A stretch of DNA of 39,427 nt, taken from NCBI GenBank assembly GCA_013115125.1, contig JABANN010000323.1:1-39427 (forward strand), given 5' to 3'. The stretch is from Perkinsus olseni. Its lineage: Eukaryota > Perkinsozoa > Perkinsida. This document shows positions 10,938-22,810 of the stretch, piece after piece. The number at the start of each line of letters is the position of its first letter. Position 1 is the stretch's first letter. Made by a program: the position numbers and the translations under genes. Below the pieces are notes generated by a model. That model worked only from the letters and a program-made list of their open reading frames with translations. It was not told the origin of the DNA and made no database searches.

Positions 10938-11609
10938 CATTACAATCAATCTACTAAGACCACAAATCGAGCTGGGGATCTCCCCCCGCAGAATCACGCC
11001 CTAATTTTTCATTCAATGAAGTGGAAGATCCTCATGTTCCCAAAAATCATTTTTGAAACGTCTCAAGGGTGTTTCAAAACCTCGTGAGCACTTTTGAGTT
11101 CACAGAAGTCAGTGCCGCGTGAGAGTTAAAGCTCAAACGGTGCCTGAGACGCTGGTTTAACTTAAACCGTACAGTCCTGATTGTGCGATAAATGCACTGC
11201 GATTAGTGAACTGAGAGATCGTCGGAATCGTGACGAACTTGCCCGAAGTGAACGCGCACGCTTCTCATGCCCAGCATACGGCGAAAGCTCTACCCCCAAG
11301 ACACGGAGACGCGACGCTCTTCAATTCACGTCTGTCTCCAGTAGAGACTCCCCACCCATGAATCCATCAATAACCTACCGCTCAGTCTAAGGCGAAGAAA
11401 ATTCTGGTGAGGATGTAAGCCCTCCCCCTAGAGAGAGCCAGTGCGGAGAGCTCGGATAAGGCGGCAATGAAAGCGAATCACTCTGAGCGATCTCGTTTCT
11501 GTGCAGAAGTTACAGACTGCAAGGTGTATGCTATGGTATGACAACTGCTACGGTAACCGTAGTACGGTTGTCAGTTGTACAAATCCTCAGCACTTCCCCA
11601 CACTGTTAA

Positions 11610-12486
11610 ATGGTCTCCTTCATCGTCTCCGCCTTGGGCTTCCTGCTGGCCTCGTCGCACGGAACGATGGCCATGCAGACTACTTTCGAACCAGCACCAG
11701 AGGTACACGGGAGCGATGAATGGCAGAATGTGCTCTTATCGATTATTTCTCGACAGATGAACGAGGCAAGCAGACTTAGCCGATTAGAAGGTCAAGTGTC
11801 TGTGTTGAGCGCTGTCGCGACTACGCTGCACAGAGAAATCGACACGATTATCGGTGATATCTCCGAGTTAAAGCGAAAACCGTCTGAATCGGTTGCCTTC
11901 AAACGAGAGGTATGATATCAGTCGCCTGAGTCCACTGGAGGACAATCATTATCGTCCTATAGCTGGAGAGTGGCCTCGACCGTTGCGATGCCAAGTATGC
12001 AGACAGTCTCTTGACCATGTTGAAACCAAGTACTGGTGGTCACAAAATCGCCTGGATAAGCACTACGTCTAGGCGATACGTCTCTTACTGGTGATAGTGG
12101 GGGTCAAGTTGACCAACTCAGCTTGCATGAACAGTTTCTCCTATGTGTCTATTGTCAGGAAAACCAAGAAAAGGACGACCCTCACGTTCTTTGACGAGAT
12201 GGGAGTGGGAAATGTGACGGGGCGACCGGGCGAAATCATGATTAAATTCCAAGACGTCTTCCCTTTTTATCACCTCATGGATATGATCACAGGAAAACTG
12301 AAAGGCAAGATGAGTGACGAGAGTTGTTTAGAAATGATCAAAGGCATCGAATCTAACCCGCCCAAGCATTACCAGGGAGAGATGTACCCAGTTGTACTGG
12401 TGCGTGACTCACCCCAAATAACTACGTGGATCAGGAAGTTCATCGATGACAAGATGCCCACGGCGTTGAGGATAGCTGCCGAGTAG
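11610..12486 (+). CDS. Putative secreted coiled-coil protein
   Basis: The ATG at 11610 begins a hydrophobic N-terminus, MVSFIVSALGFLLASSHGTM, that reads as a cleavable signal peptide. It is followed by an acidic stretch and a heptad-rich region (RLSRLEGQVSVLSAVATTLH). Exon 1 (11610-11909) ends at GTATGA. Exon 2 starts at 11963 after CTATAG. Read straight through, it stops at 12092-12094 and gives 143 aa. Alternatively a donor inside exon 2 (CCAA|GTACTG) joins, in phase, to an acceptor before 12120 and continues to the stop at 12484-12486. That adds about 120 residues including LTFFDEMGVGNVTGRPGEIM and YPVVLVRDSPQITTWIRKFI. The downstream frame is too protein-like to be noise, so I favour the longer form, although it could be a separate gene. 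The family is unknown. Confidence 0.55.
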
Positions 12487-12489
12487 AAC

Positions 12490-13412
12490 TCCTAGCAGTG
12501 CCTTCAGTTGGTACGCCCAACCATGCAGAGTGCGATGGCGGCTACCTACCAGATCTCATGTTTATCGATGTGGCTGTTCTCCTGTTGAGTTTAGTGCCGG
12601 GGCAGTGCCCCGCGGGCAGTCGGGCACTCCGGTTCGGTAATGTTGAGCTCAACGCTGGTGGGAGATGCCCGAATCCGTTCCCTTCGCCTGAGGTCGCCCC
12701 TAGAAGGAAATTCCACACGCGTTACCTTTCCAATTAACTTGGTAAGAGAATGCTATATCTTCCGAATTCTCAACAGGGTTGAGTCAACACATTGTGGAGA
12801 TTTTTTCCCTGTGATTCGCTACCACAAGAAAGACAGATCTTGTCAAATAGCGACATTGAAGACTGTCAGTTCCGCGTTGAAATACTCTTTAATATAACGT
12901 ACTAACGCGTCGGCCGCAGGATGCATGAGACGATTAGGAGATCCCGGATCCGCGTAAACGAGATCGTATAAATGCATGCTATCATATACTTTTCCACAGA
13001 GTGGGAGCTGAAGCCAAAGGCGACTCTGAACTCGGTCTACGGCATGTAGCCGTGAGCTAGCTGTTCACACTGTGCATTTGCCTGCTTTCGACTCTAAAGT
13101 TTGAAACTGCAAGCTTCGATGCCTCCCCACTATCACCCTGCAACGTGAAACGAAGGGCTGTTGTGCTTCTACTGATCGAGTTGATGGGCAGGAGCCGGTC
13201 TCGTAACTCCATAGCTCTGCTGATGGCAGCGATTAATCATCGCCACCGACGCAACTGTAGTAGATTGGGGTCCCGGCGGATGTAGAGACACCGAGACAGT
13301 AGCTGTTAGCTTCAGCGATGGGGGTAGGAAAATTTCTGTTATCTAAAAAACGCTCATGTAAATCCCATGTCAAGCTCAACACTGCGCAAGCAATTCATCA
13401 GAAACAACCATT
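12490..13412. other. Intergenic, nothing recognised
   Basis: This lies between the secreted-protein gene and the 3' end of the TraB gene on the other strand, so the two genes converge here. Short open frames at 12498-12897 lack splice context. I see no RNA gene or mobile element. Confidence 0.4.
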
Positions 13413-15655
13413 TTAGACGTTCATAAAGTGCTCGAGCCACGCTTTTTCGATGCCAACACAATGGCCCATGCCTACAACTCCCACCATTTTCCGGTGACTC
13501 GACCGACACAAATAACCTGCAGCAAGCCCGTAAAACGAGATCCCAAACTCTTACTATTCTACCTGCCATCGTTCTATCCCTGTCTTCAATCATAACCTCG
13601 TACACATGAGGAGCACATTTACGCATGGCTGCGTTAATCTGGGCAGCTTTTTCTCTGCTCTTCAGCTGCTCAGCAGTATCCATGAAACCTGATACCATGG
13701 TACGGCGCTATGATACGCCCGCTCAACTTGACGATCGCCGTTGCCGGGTACATGGATTCAGTGCAAGCCGTCAACTTCCATCGAGCAGAATGTTGTGCTC
13801 AGGAGCAGCCGACTACATAGGACGGTATAACTGTGGAACCTTCATATTTAGTCGCCTGTTACTCCTGTACTGGAAGGTGGTCTGTAATTCTACTACAGAC
13901 TGTGAAAAACTAATAGCATTCTTCGTACGCTTATACTCGCACGGAGTTGTGAACAGTTCGTTGTTATCTCGAAGGTCAGTTTGACCTTCGCTTTGAAAGC
14001 GAAAGTCCGAGCGCGCCGTGAGTACAGTGTAGTCGAAGCCAGTTTTGTTGAGGACACGAGAACATCTCCAAAGTCTCCCAATTAAACACTTGACGAGGCA
14101 GGCTAGTAATTCTAACACCGACTATGCCGATCCTATGAGAATAGCGCAGTCCTTCATACTACAAGCGTGTGTTCCTACCTCTGGAATGGTCAATGTCTAG
14201 GTCAAGGAGCTCTCTGCATGCGAGCATCTGTTGCCAATCCTGCTGTAAAGCCCGAGTGAGGCCTTCCATCGTCAATGTTATGTCTATGTCACCAGCAATT
14301 ACCTGATCAATCCAGGAATCGCGACGAATGGTCAAAAGCCCAAACCCTCCGACGGTCAAACTTCACCAAAGCGAGCAAGTGCACTTGATAACGGGATTGC
14401 TCCGTGTTACAAAAGACTAACTCTCCAACTTCAACTGAGCTGCACGGCGCGTAGCATAGAGTCCGCATAAATACTGCAACCCTGCAACTCGCAAATCCAT
14501 CGAACGTTTTCACGCTCTCACTTTGGCGCCGACCTCCTCGGCAGCTTCCATTGCATTCTTGAACTCGGCCCCTGGTTCTATTCCCATCGACTTGAAATTC
14601 CCTAAGAGGTTAACCAGTAGGGTCACTGTCGAATACTCTTCAAGACGCTCAGGTCTGTTGGTATACCACCCGATGTCAACCCGCTCGCCAAATTCTCCTG
14701 CACACCTCGTGAAATTCAACGGTCTAGATACGTGGAGACGGTACGGTCCAGACAGATCCACTCTCTTCACGACGTCAGGCTGGACCAGCCTGGCTGGTAT
14801 TGCTCATTCTCCCTCGAGCCACCATCGGCCGCATGTGACCCCACCATAGAAGCCTTTGAGAGCTTGTTCCAATAGTCCTTGCATCGGTAGTCCGCCGCCA
14901 CTGCCCAGTCCTCGGAGAAGTACTTTGAGCATCTCTCCCAACCCTCCCGGACTAACACCCAACCCGCCATCTCTCATCTGCCACCAAAATACCGTACCCT
15001 AACCTCACTACTCTCCGTAGCAGTGGTCCACCTTCTGGATTCTTTTCGGGCATAGCTCTACCATAACGCCGGATGGACGCTCCTTGATAATCATGTCGCG
15101 AACCTCTTGCGCGCTCGACGACGAAATATGCGCTGTTCCTGAGACGAGTAGGAACCAACTTCCACTACATAACCACGGACCGCCCTCTAGAACTGATTTA
15201 AGCAGAAAAATTATACTGTCAGATTTCAATAATTACTCTGAGTGAAATGATGCAGTGGTTCCCGAGGGCGGCGTTACTCAATAATACAGCGACAGCATAG
15301 TGCACCTCGTGCTGGAATGTCACTTTCGATGGAACTCCCGAAAAGCGACAGATGATGAGGCACACGAGAAAGTCAGAATTTCGCGTCAAGAAATGCACAT
15401 GATCGATCGGCACAGGGCTTACGAGTTCACGACATGACGGGCAAGAGACCCAAGCAACCATCCAGTCGAGCGACTCGACTAACAAGACGGACCTATCAAG
15501 ATAACCTCGCGGCCCGGTGCCCTGAGGTAGCTGATAGTCTGGTTAGCAGAGTTGTACTCCACTGATACTCCCGTGGTGGCAGTGCAGAATCGCCGTCCTC
15601 TCAGCATAGGACGCAGCCACGGCCGAAGCATTCGGGAGCAATGGGAGTCAAGCAT
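13413..15655 (-). CDS. TraB-domain protein, probably mitochondrial
   Basis: Seven exons join in phase: 15655-15493, 15138-15012, 14951-14845, 14601-14522, 14302-14179, 13688-13563, 13516-13413 (831 nt, 276 aa). Family landmarks appear in order: ILIGTAHISSSSAQEVRDMI (about 52-71), GVMVELCPKR, GIEPGAEFKNAMEAAEEVGA (about 139-158), AGDIDITL, YEVMIEDRDRTMAG, and VVGMGHCVGIEKAW near the C-terminus. These are the conserved GTAH, VELC, PGAEF, GDR-like, ERD and GxGH motifs of the TraB/TIKI-like fold. At the GDR motif the usual Arg is Ile (GDID). The start, MLDSHCSRMLRPWLRPMLRG, is Arg-rich with no acidic residue after Asp3 and looks like a mitochondrial presequence. No C-terminal membrane segments are seen, unlike some archaeal and animal members. 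The biochemical role of TraB proteins is poorly defined. Confidence 0.88.
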
Positions 15656-15810
15656 TCAAAATACAACAAAACTAACAAAGTACGACCATCATGCTCAGCG
15701 GGGTGCGCCCCCAAGTGCGACCTACACTAATATGATCGTACCATCGGGGATACGCCATTCTGCTCTTATTGTACTGTGGTCCGCTTGAACCTCAGACTAG
15801 CCCTCCTCCG

Positions 15811-16836
15811 TTACGTGGGGAAGTTTAAGCGCGTACCATAAGTCAGGAGCGAATGATGCGCACGGAAACACAGGCCAGTGATATTACCATTTTCAATAAA
15901 TATCATCATCTCCACCACCTGATCTCGCGCCCAGGTGCAGGGTACCGCTCTCTCCGTTAATACATGCACGGGAAGTGAGCGCATGGGAATGTCGGCCAGA
16001 GCTGGAGAAGTTGAGGACTCTAGTATCAAGCTTATCAACGCGGATTCCGGAAAATTGGAGGATAAATCACGCTTGCGGTGCATCGGAGAACTAGGGACAT
16101 GCTCGATAATCATGGATCATCACCGACAGTACCGCGCAATGAACAGCCAACTCTACCTCGTGAACAGCCAAGCATTGGCCGAATGAGCTCACATTCCTGG
16201 TCCTTTCCACCACTATTAACAAACGCAATTGATGTCGTACTAACGTGAACCGGTTGTAGTAGCGAGGATGAAGAACAAGCTGAATACGGACAAATGATGC
16301 TAATGGTATCGGCGCTACCGCTGAGCAACGGTATACTGTTGAAGTACAGGGGTATCAAATTTGAAAATATAACATAATATCATATCGACATGGCACGCAT
16401 ACGGAATGTTAAAAACGATTCACCTTCATCTCGCGCCTCTTTTTGACGTTGCTGAGTCGCCAAGATAAAGATACCCATCACCGCAGATCAAGCCCACCTG
16501 TTTCCATGCCCATTTCCGCATTCGGTTGAACTCAGCTACTGACATCGGGTCGCTAGGCGGCGAGAACGACGATTCACACGGATGCGTGCGCTTTTCAAGG
16601 CCTATGTCTGAACACGATAGGCAGTGTGAAGGTATAAGGAAGCCCGAGTACTGATTATTCCATAACGATCGAATGGATGGACTCAATCGCGGAGAGAGGC
16701 ACGCCTTCCACTGGGACGTGTGTGGAGGGCGGTACCACTGAAAAGCGCGCGCAAGATTCAAGATGACATCAGACACTTGAGCTGAAAATACCGAATAGCA
16801 ACATGATGAGGCGCAACACAGCCACCCTTCCCTCAA
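15811..16836 (-). CDS. Unassigned multi-exon gene upstream of TraB
   Basis: Several minus-strand blocks behave like exons. One ends at 16498 with SVAEFNRMRKWAWKQ and a GTGGGC donor. Two short blocks at about 16345-16260 (YTVAQR; LFFILATTT) and one at 16212-16157 (VERTRNVSSFGQCLAVHE) join in consistent phase. A further block at 16001-15919 encodes ALADIPMRSLPVHVLTER and ends at GTGGTG, but its link to the previous block is not resolved. The first block also contains CLSCSDIGLEKRTHPC, a possible zinc-binding pair. Start and stop are not fixed, and the gene could lie just upstream of TraB on the same strand. No family is recognised. Confidence 0.4.
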
Positions 16837-16840
16837 TCAC

Positions 16841-16891
16841 CGTCCATCAGGCGTTATGGTAGAGCTATGCCCGAAAAGAATCCAAAAGGTG
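16841..16891 (+). pseudogene. Inverted 51-bp copy of a TraB exon segment
   Basis: This stretch matches 49 of 51 bases of TraB exon 2 (minus strand, 15079-15029). It encodes the same peptide, RPSGVMVELCPKRIQK, on the opposite strand. It is followed at once by GTGAGT, a better splice donor than the GTGGAC found at that point in TraB. No other TraB motif is visible within 2 kb on this strand. It is either a lone fragment from a local inverted duplication or one exon of a damaged second copy. Confidence 0.6.
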
Positions 16892-16892
16892 A

Positions 16893-16950
16893 GTGGCTCC
16901 AGGGATTCGAATCAGTGCTCCCTCAATCCGCTATATATTATTGAAGAGCG
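16893..16950 (-). other. Weak tRNA-like box B
   Basis: On the minus strand, TGATTCGAATCCCTGG resembles the T-arm box B of a tRNA, preceded by TAGCGGATTGAGG, a box-A-like word. No cloverleaf can be folded by eye. It may be a piece of a tRNA-derived SINE. Confidence 0.2.
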
Positions 16951-17299
16951 CATCGGACACTATACAACGCTTCATCATCGAGGGATGAAGGTGGATGACG
17001 ACTCAAGGGGAACATTGAATGCTTCGAGCGACCAAGAATCAACGGATTCTTTATTTGAAGCTCGCTGTTACCATTTCACTAGCCACCCCCACCAGTAGTA
17101 TTAGTACCATTGAACGACACATGATGCTTGCCATGCTCGTCTATCCTCTCGCCATTGCGATCATAACGCAACGGAACCAGCAGACTATGTACCCGATCTC
17201 GCGTCCACCTCGGTTCTTCAGAGCTCGTCTCATCTCGAGAACCTTCACCCGAGCAATGACGATCGCCAAAACCACCCAGCGACTTCAAATTACCACCGA

Positions 17300-17660
17300 A
17301 CTCTCCAGGCTCTTCACAAGTACGTTTCAAGATGCTGAATACAGGAGTCTTGCACTCCTGCGCCACCTCCGCCGGATCGACCATAAAACCATTGTTGACC
17401 CGATGCTTCGGGGGGTGTACCGCGAAGAAGCCTGCGTGCGGGCAGGACGCAATCGTTGGCATCCTGAGAAAATCCGCCGCAGATTATTGACCGCCATTTG
17501 GCCAATTCCGCATGCTCATCGAAGTTGATCACTCGAGACACGGGAACCCCTTCCAACGACCAATCCCAAAACTCCTGGTGCTATTCAAATGCTAGGAAGA
17601 CCCTTAAGGGGAGGCGATCAGCCGTAAATCGCTTTTCAATGTGAAGGACGCCGAGCAGAA
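17300..17660 (-). CDS. Unassigned exon-like blocks
   Basis: On the minus strand, three frames carry protein-like blocks with splice signals. About 17650-17580 encodes HIEKRFTADRLPLRVFLAFE. About 17560-17490 encodes EFWDWSLEGVPVSRVINFDE then HAELAKW. A block after CGCACGCAG, about 17432-17313, encodes GFFAVHPPKHRVNNGFMVDP then AEVAQECKTPVFSILKRTCE and ends at a GTAATT donor. Phases between them were not all resolved. No family is recognised. The blocks probably belong to one gene that begins further upstream on the minus strand. Confidence 0.35.
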
Positions 17661-18447
17661 CCCCGACGCAACTGTATCGACAGACGCCGGTATCCAGCTA
17701 CGATGCAAAACATAATCTGCTTAAGATTTTCCAAAAGCCTTTTTCATACTACTGATAATTTAATCGTAAAATTCGCTACGAAATCGTATACCGAGCGCCG
17801 CCCAGCTACCGTTTCGGACTCCGGTCGCCGCTGTTGCCGATCCCACGATGGAAGGCCGTATGCCGATGCACAGACGTACCTCCTCCTGCTCCTGTCGGAG
17901 GCTCCTAACACGTCACCAATAACCCCGAGGCAGACGTGGAAATACGTAGTACTTGCACTGCCTCCTCGTCAAGCGATAGAGAAATACCCTTCGCGGGCTC
18001 TGTTGTCGGACCTGCAGAAACCACCAGTTCAGGCTTTGAGCTGAAGACACCGGAAAACTGAGCGCTGCCACCAGTTACTCATTAAGCGCTGACCGTATTG
18101 CGCATGCGAGCATACCGAATACTCCAGACCCCGAATAGATTTTTAAATAGACTTATGAACCTCTCCCGACTGCGTTGTCTATGAACATCAACGGAGGAGC
18201 AGTACTCACATCGACCTACGCCCGCTCATTATACTGGACGTCGTCCAGTGGACGACTCTGTGGTGAAGAGAAAAAGCAGCATAAGATTCTATCCTCCCCG
18301 TCAAGGGTTGCGGCATTCAATAGCTAATTTGTACTTGCAAATGATAACAGAGGAGAGGGTTGCTCGATAGGGGCGAAATGCCCCAATCGTTAAGCACGAC
18401 GGATCCCCATACCCTTCAATTTGCCAAAAAGTTGTCATTCAACAAGG

Positions 18448-18738
18448 TTACGAAGCGAGCGCTCCGTAAGAAACTTTTTGGAGGCTTTCAAGTACGATGA
18501 CAATAACAGGACTGTAACAGGACTGTGTGATCGCAAAAAGTACTACCTGAGTTTTTCCTGCTCTTTCCTTTTCGGCCATTGTCTTTGCCAAAAACAAGTG
18601 ATAACCCTCGTACACAAGAGTCGCAGCATTCTCCCAGTCCAATGGTCGAAGCGCTCGGCGGCGTTGTTCTTGCGTCTCTTGAAGTCGAAGGCGACGGGGA
18701 CATTGCGTAGCCCAACATCCAAAAAATGCAAGCCTCAA
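18448..18738 (-). CDS. Unassigned basic exon-like block
   Basis: A minus-strand stretch open in all three frames ends at CTCAG|GTAGTA at about 18544. One frame reads LRNVPVAFDFKRRKNNAAER then FDHWTGRMLRLLCTRVITCF, strongly basic as in ribosomal or nucleic-acid-binding proteins. Another reads PLDWENAATLVYEGYHLFLA. I cannot decide between them without homologues, and no partner exon was joined. Confidence 0.25.
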   Translation of the reverse strand: MRLAFFGCWATQCPRRLRLQETQEQRRRALRPLDWENAATLVYEGYHLFLAKTMAEKERAGKTQVVLFAITQSCYSPVIVIVLESLQKVSYGALAS

Positions 18739-18788
18739 CAGACAACACCGAGTGGATTGAAGGTGTATTTTAGTATAGCGAAGAGCTG

Positions 18789-19458
18789 ATACTTACAGGA
18801 AGCTACCTATGTGCAGTCTTCATGATGATGATGATGATGATGAGGTTACCGTCATCTCCGACGTTTCGAATTAGACGACTGGAAACAAGTGCTATACAAT
18901 TCAAGGTTTTGCCAGGCTCGGTCGTGGATTATTACCCAACCTGACAAAACCCTAGGTATTATTGGCACTTGTGGTTTTATCAAATTGATTATCACTCCGC
19001 CATCATGAAACCTGATCATATAGCAACGGTTCGTTGATAATCAATAGAGTTCCACCCACGACATGAAGAACGCTAGCGAGAAACAGATTCCACATTTCAC
19101 ATCGCCAAATCCTCATTTGGTAGGTGAGCAACGCGTAAAAAACATTTTCTTTCACTCGCGGAAAACGCCACTTTACGTATTACGGGCGAACCTCCAATAA
19201 TTATCGATACACGCCCTATCAAGAGTCGTCAACTCTGCCGAAAGGCGTATCCTAGGAGCGGCATACCAGAAATCATTCTTCCGCTGACCATTAACACACT
19301 TCGAGCCGAACAACAACGGTATAACAGAAACAAATAACTGACATGCCGAAAAACGATATAATCAACGTAGAGCTCAACCTGGCTTCCCAAGATACCTAAA
19401 TCGCCTAAAAGATTCTGCCGAGCTCGTATGCAGCAGCTAAGCTCACTGCTGATGATGC
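18789..19458. other. Intergenic, with an ATG trinucleotide run
   Basis: This lies downstream of the EF-Tu stop (complement of 19459-19461). It holds a simple run of about seven ATG/GAT units at 18823-18843. No exon or RNA gene is recognised. Confidence 0.4.
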
Positions 19459-22400
19459 TCATGAGTTGCACGACGTGATGAGCCCACTCGCGACGGTCTT
19501 CCCCCCTTCGCGAAGGGCAAAGCGCAAACCTGAACCGTGTTATCGCGTGAACGAGATCCCGCACACCTGCTGAATTACCAACTTCGACCGCCTGGGGTCT
19601 GTCCAGCTTGAGAGTCGCCTTGATACTGTCACCTGCAAGTCGAAACCACAGTCGATCGATCTAGCTGATATGAACACTACTGAGGGTTACCAGGCATCGC
19701 CATATCGACATCATCAGGCAGGATAATCCTGCACGAACAATCGCCTGTCCTGATGTACGCTTGGGGACGATACTCGCTGTGGAACGGGTTCTTTCTACCA
19801 CCTAGGGCGAGGCGGAGTCAATGCTAGCCAGCCCATCACCCAATTTCTCTCTACCCTCGTCTTCCTTTAATACGTACAAGTCACTCTCGAACTCAGTGTA
19901 TGTTTTGGCCGCTCCAGGCTTCGTGAGGACCATACCTCGCCTGATCTGAAGCGACGACGGTCACGAGGAAAATAACAAGATTTGCATACAAAGCAGACTT
20001 CGAAAAATCGGCAATGATGACACTACCTGATTTTTCTTGACCCCCTTGAGCATGACACCGCACTGATCACCAGCCATACCCTGATCCAGGGTCTTGTGGA
20101 ACATCTCGACGCCCATACATTGGGACTTGAATTTCTCCTTTCCCTGATCAAACATTGCGATACAGGAAATCTCTCCATGAGAGAAGGAAAATCGCCACAG
20201 AACGGGAATAATAGAATGCCAAACTTGAAATGTAGAAGACCTCAGAGTCTATTGACATCCACAGAAAGACAAGCTCGGGAAGGGGCGCCTGTAACCGACC
20301 CCACAAGAGGCTCTCTCCCAGTCAAACGACATGCGGCAATACCGTACGGACGGGACAGCGCTGTTTGCAAGTCGCTCCACGACACTCAGAAGTTCGGATA
20401 GCACGACGGTAGCAGCCAACTAAATATGGTCATCGACCCAGAGGCTCTCGTGAGTGGCTAGCGCGGCAGAGACAGTTGATAGAACACTACTGTGTACAGT
20501 AATGATGAGCATCGCGGGCGAGCAATGATGACATTGTAGACTAAGGACTATCGCTGGCCGGAATGTGCATGATACCGTGCATACCGTAAATGATGATGAT
20601 GATGACGCAACGGACATCCATATCCAGTAGCTAGGTACTAACCTGTCCAACAATCTCTAGGGCATCTCCCACTTTAACCAGACCTTGCTCTATCCGACCA
20701 GTAACAACATAACCTGAACGACCATCTTGCACACAACCTCGTCCAACCAAGATATTCCCTACCTTTTCCTTGGATGTTAACTACCGTTTCAATCGGCAGT
20801 AAAAACGGCTTGTCTTGGAGTCGAGCTACAACAACTCAAAAAGCTGACCACATTACTGGACCACTTCTCCCTACGTGGCTCAGGTATGTACTCATCCACA
20901 GCATCCATCAACTTCAATATCGCCTCCTTGCCATACTCGCCATCCTCGCCGCGAAGTGCCTTCAATGCTGAGCCCTTCACGAACGGCGTTTCTTCGCCTG
21001 ATGAAAAACCCGACCGTGGATGCATGCGCAGTACCGCTCGGTCTCACCAGGATATTTATAGAACTCCAACAGCTCCCTGACTTCAAGTTCGACTAGCTCT
21101 ACCAGCTCCGGATCATCTACTTGGTCCATCTTGTTTAGAAAAACTACCAACCTGCATCAACGCCATTTTCGCAAGGTATTTCGACTGCACAGCGCGGAAG
21201 TAATAACAGGGAAGATAACGAGAATGAAGCGCTGAGAATTCTGAAGAGCTTATCATGCGTGCAGAGATGAGTAAGAAGAAGTGAAGTCAGTCTGTGACTG
21301 CAAATAAAGCAACAAAAAAGTAATGCGGAAATCTCGTTAATATTTTCTATACCCTACCCTTTATGAGACGTTACCCATTACGATCATACAAAATGGGTGC
21401 AAACCATCATCACTGTTCCAGCGCATTCATACACAGTACTACATGCATCGATAAATATCGAATTTACAAAATCTCTCAATGCACGAAATTGAAAATAAAT
21501 TGACAGTAATAACAATATTGTTTCCTACCTCGGCACACCGATCTGTTTGGCAAGTAAGATGTGCTCCCTAGTTTGAGGCATCGGACCGTCGAATGCCGAA
21601 ACGACGAGAATCGCTGCAATACAGCAGTATCATAGGATGGAGACCTTACAGCGTATCTTACCACCATCAACCTGAGCAGCGCCGGTGATCATGTTTTTGA
21701 CATAATCGGCGTGGCCAGGGCAGTCAACATGGCCGTAGTGCCGCTTGTCCGTAGAGTACTCGACGTGAGTCTGGTTGATGGTGATACCTGACGAGGGAAG
21801 AGAATACGACAGCGACAGCTGGGAGGAACGGCTGACTCAAACGCGCAACTCGAAATGGTTATATAACATATACGACGAATAATAGTGAATTCCTAAAAAG
21901 AGCAAATATTAAAAACCTTAATATGACAAACTACAGATAATTTATGTACTATTATCATTCCGATACTACTGAAAAATGTAGATCAAAATTGAATCTCATA
22001 GATCCTTCACAGTAGCTAAGTTATCATGCTATCTCATGAACCTTCAATGCACACAAATGAGTCTCACATGAGAAGGACAAATTTCACATAGTCGGTTCCT
22101 CCGGGCCGAGTGGTGAAAAGGCTTTTCACCACTCTTTTCAGAAAAGCGTTTACAGATGAATATCCAATCACGCCATGAAGCAGTAGTTGACAAAAATGAT
22201 GGAAAACTTCGCAGTGGAAGAATCGAAGGATTTTTTAAGGAGGCGCTTGCGCTCATAGTATATGTTAAAACAACTATCCCAGTATTGGCATATAGAGGGT
22301 AGACTCTATTCAAGAATCGTTCCATCGCGTATCGCAATGCGAGCATGACCGAGGAACAAACGGAGCTATAGGAAAGCATAGGGAGAGCGAAATGCTCGTT

Positions 22401-22810
22401 TCTCCTGGCAGAAATGACACATACGGTACAGGAAGGAAATTATTACCTAAATGGTATCAGAGTATATGGACAACAAAGACTCACCTCTTCGCTTCTCCTC
22501 GGGTGCTCTGTCAATCGCCTCGTACGTTTGGAAGTCCGCCAAGCCTTTATCGCTGAGTATCTTTGTGATGGCCGCAGTTAGAGTCGTCTTACCGTGATCA
22601 ACGTGACCTAATAGGCAACCTCAAGATGCACATCTTTACGGCCATGGCTTCCACAGGTTAACCTACCCCGCAAAACTTACCAATGGTTCCAAGATTCAAA
22701 TGGGGCTTAGTCCTCACGAACTTGCCAGTAGCGAAGCCACGAAATGCTACGACGGCTGCCGATCGAGATATGACGAACGATGGTCGACTCAGCGCGAGGG
22801 AGGTTAACAT
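19459..22810 (-). CDS. TUFM: Mitochondrial translation elongation factor Tu
   Basis: Thirteen exons join in phase: 22810-22681, 22607-22485, 21787-21662, 21613-21529, 21151-21048, 20997-20875, 20825-20763, 20713-20643, 20143-20027, 19945-19855, 19801-19691, 19632-19579, 19529-19459 (1269 nt, 422 aa). The product is the GTPase that delivers aminoacyl-tRNA to the ribosome. All G motifs are visible: GHVDHGKT (43-50), RGITI, DCPGH, NKMD and KGSALKAL. Domain 2 carries [10 protein letters not shown] and [19 protein letters not shown]. Domain 3 carries [20 protein letters not shown] and [40 protein letters not shown] at the N-terminus, Arg/Ser-rich without acids, is a mitochondrial presequence; in-frame upstream Met codons exist. 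The C-terminus (LITSCNS) departs from the usual VVTKIL-type ending. The length is normal for the mitochondrial family. Confidence 0.96.
22109..22133. repeat. Perfect 11-bp-arm hairpin in EF-Tu intron 2
   Basis: AGTGGTGAAAA and TTTTCACCACT flank a 3-bp loop (GGC). A second small palindrome, CTTTTCAGAAAAG, follows at 22134-22146. Both lie inside the 697-nt intron 21788-22484, the longest in the gene. It could be an RNA hairpin or the centre of an old palindromic element. Confidence 0.5.

Larger units (their letters stand above)
10219..11609. other. 1.4-kb gene-poor region rich in short repeats
   Basis: No exon was found. The region carries inverted words around CGGAATTCCG-like motifs (about 10270-10290 and 10530-10545), a tRNA-Met-like relic at 10637-10700, and a run of TATGATA/GATAGC units at 10885-10937. 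A small open frame at 11181-11390 has no splice context or recognisable features. Confidence 0.4.

Noticed and set aside
19691-19801. GC-AG splice inside EF-Tu (ACAG|GCGATT)
   Set aside because: The frame continues in phase through [18 protein letters not shown], so no intron is needed.
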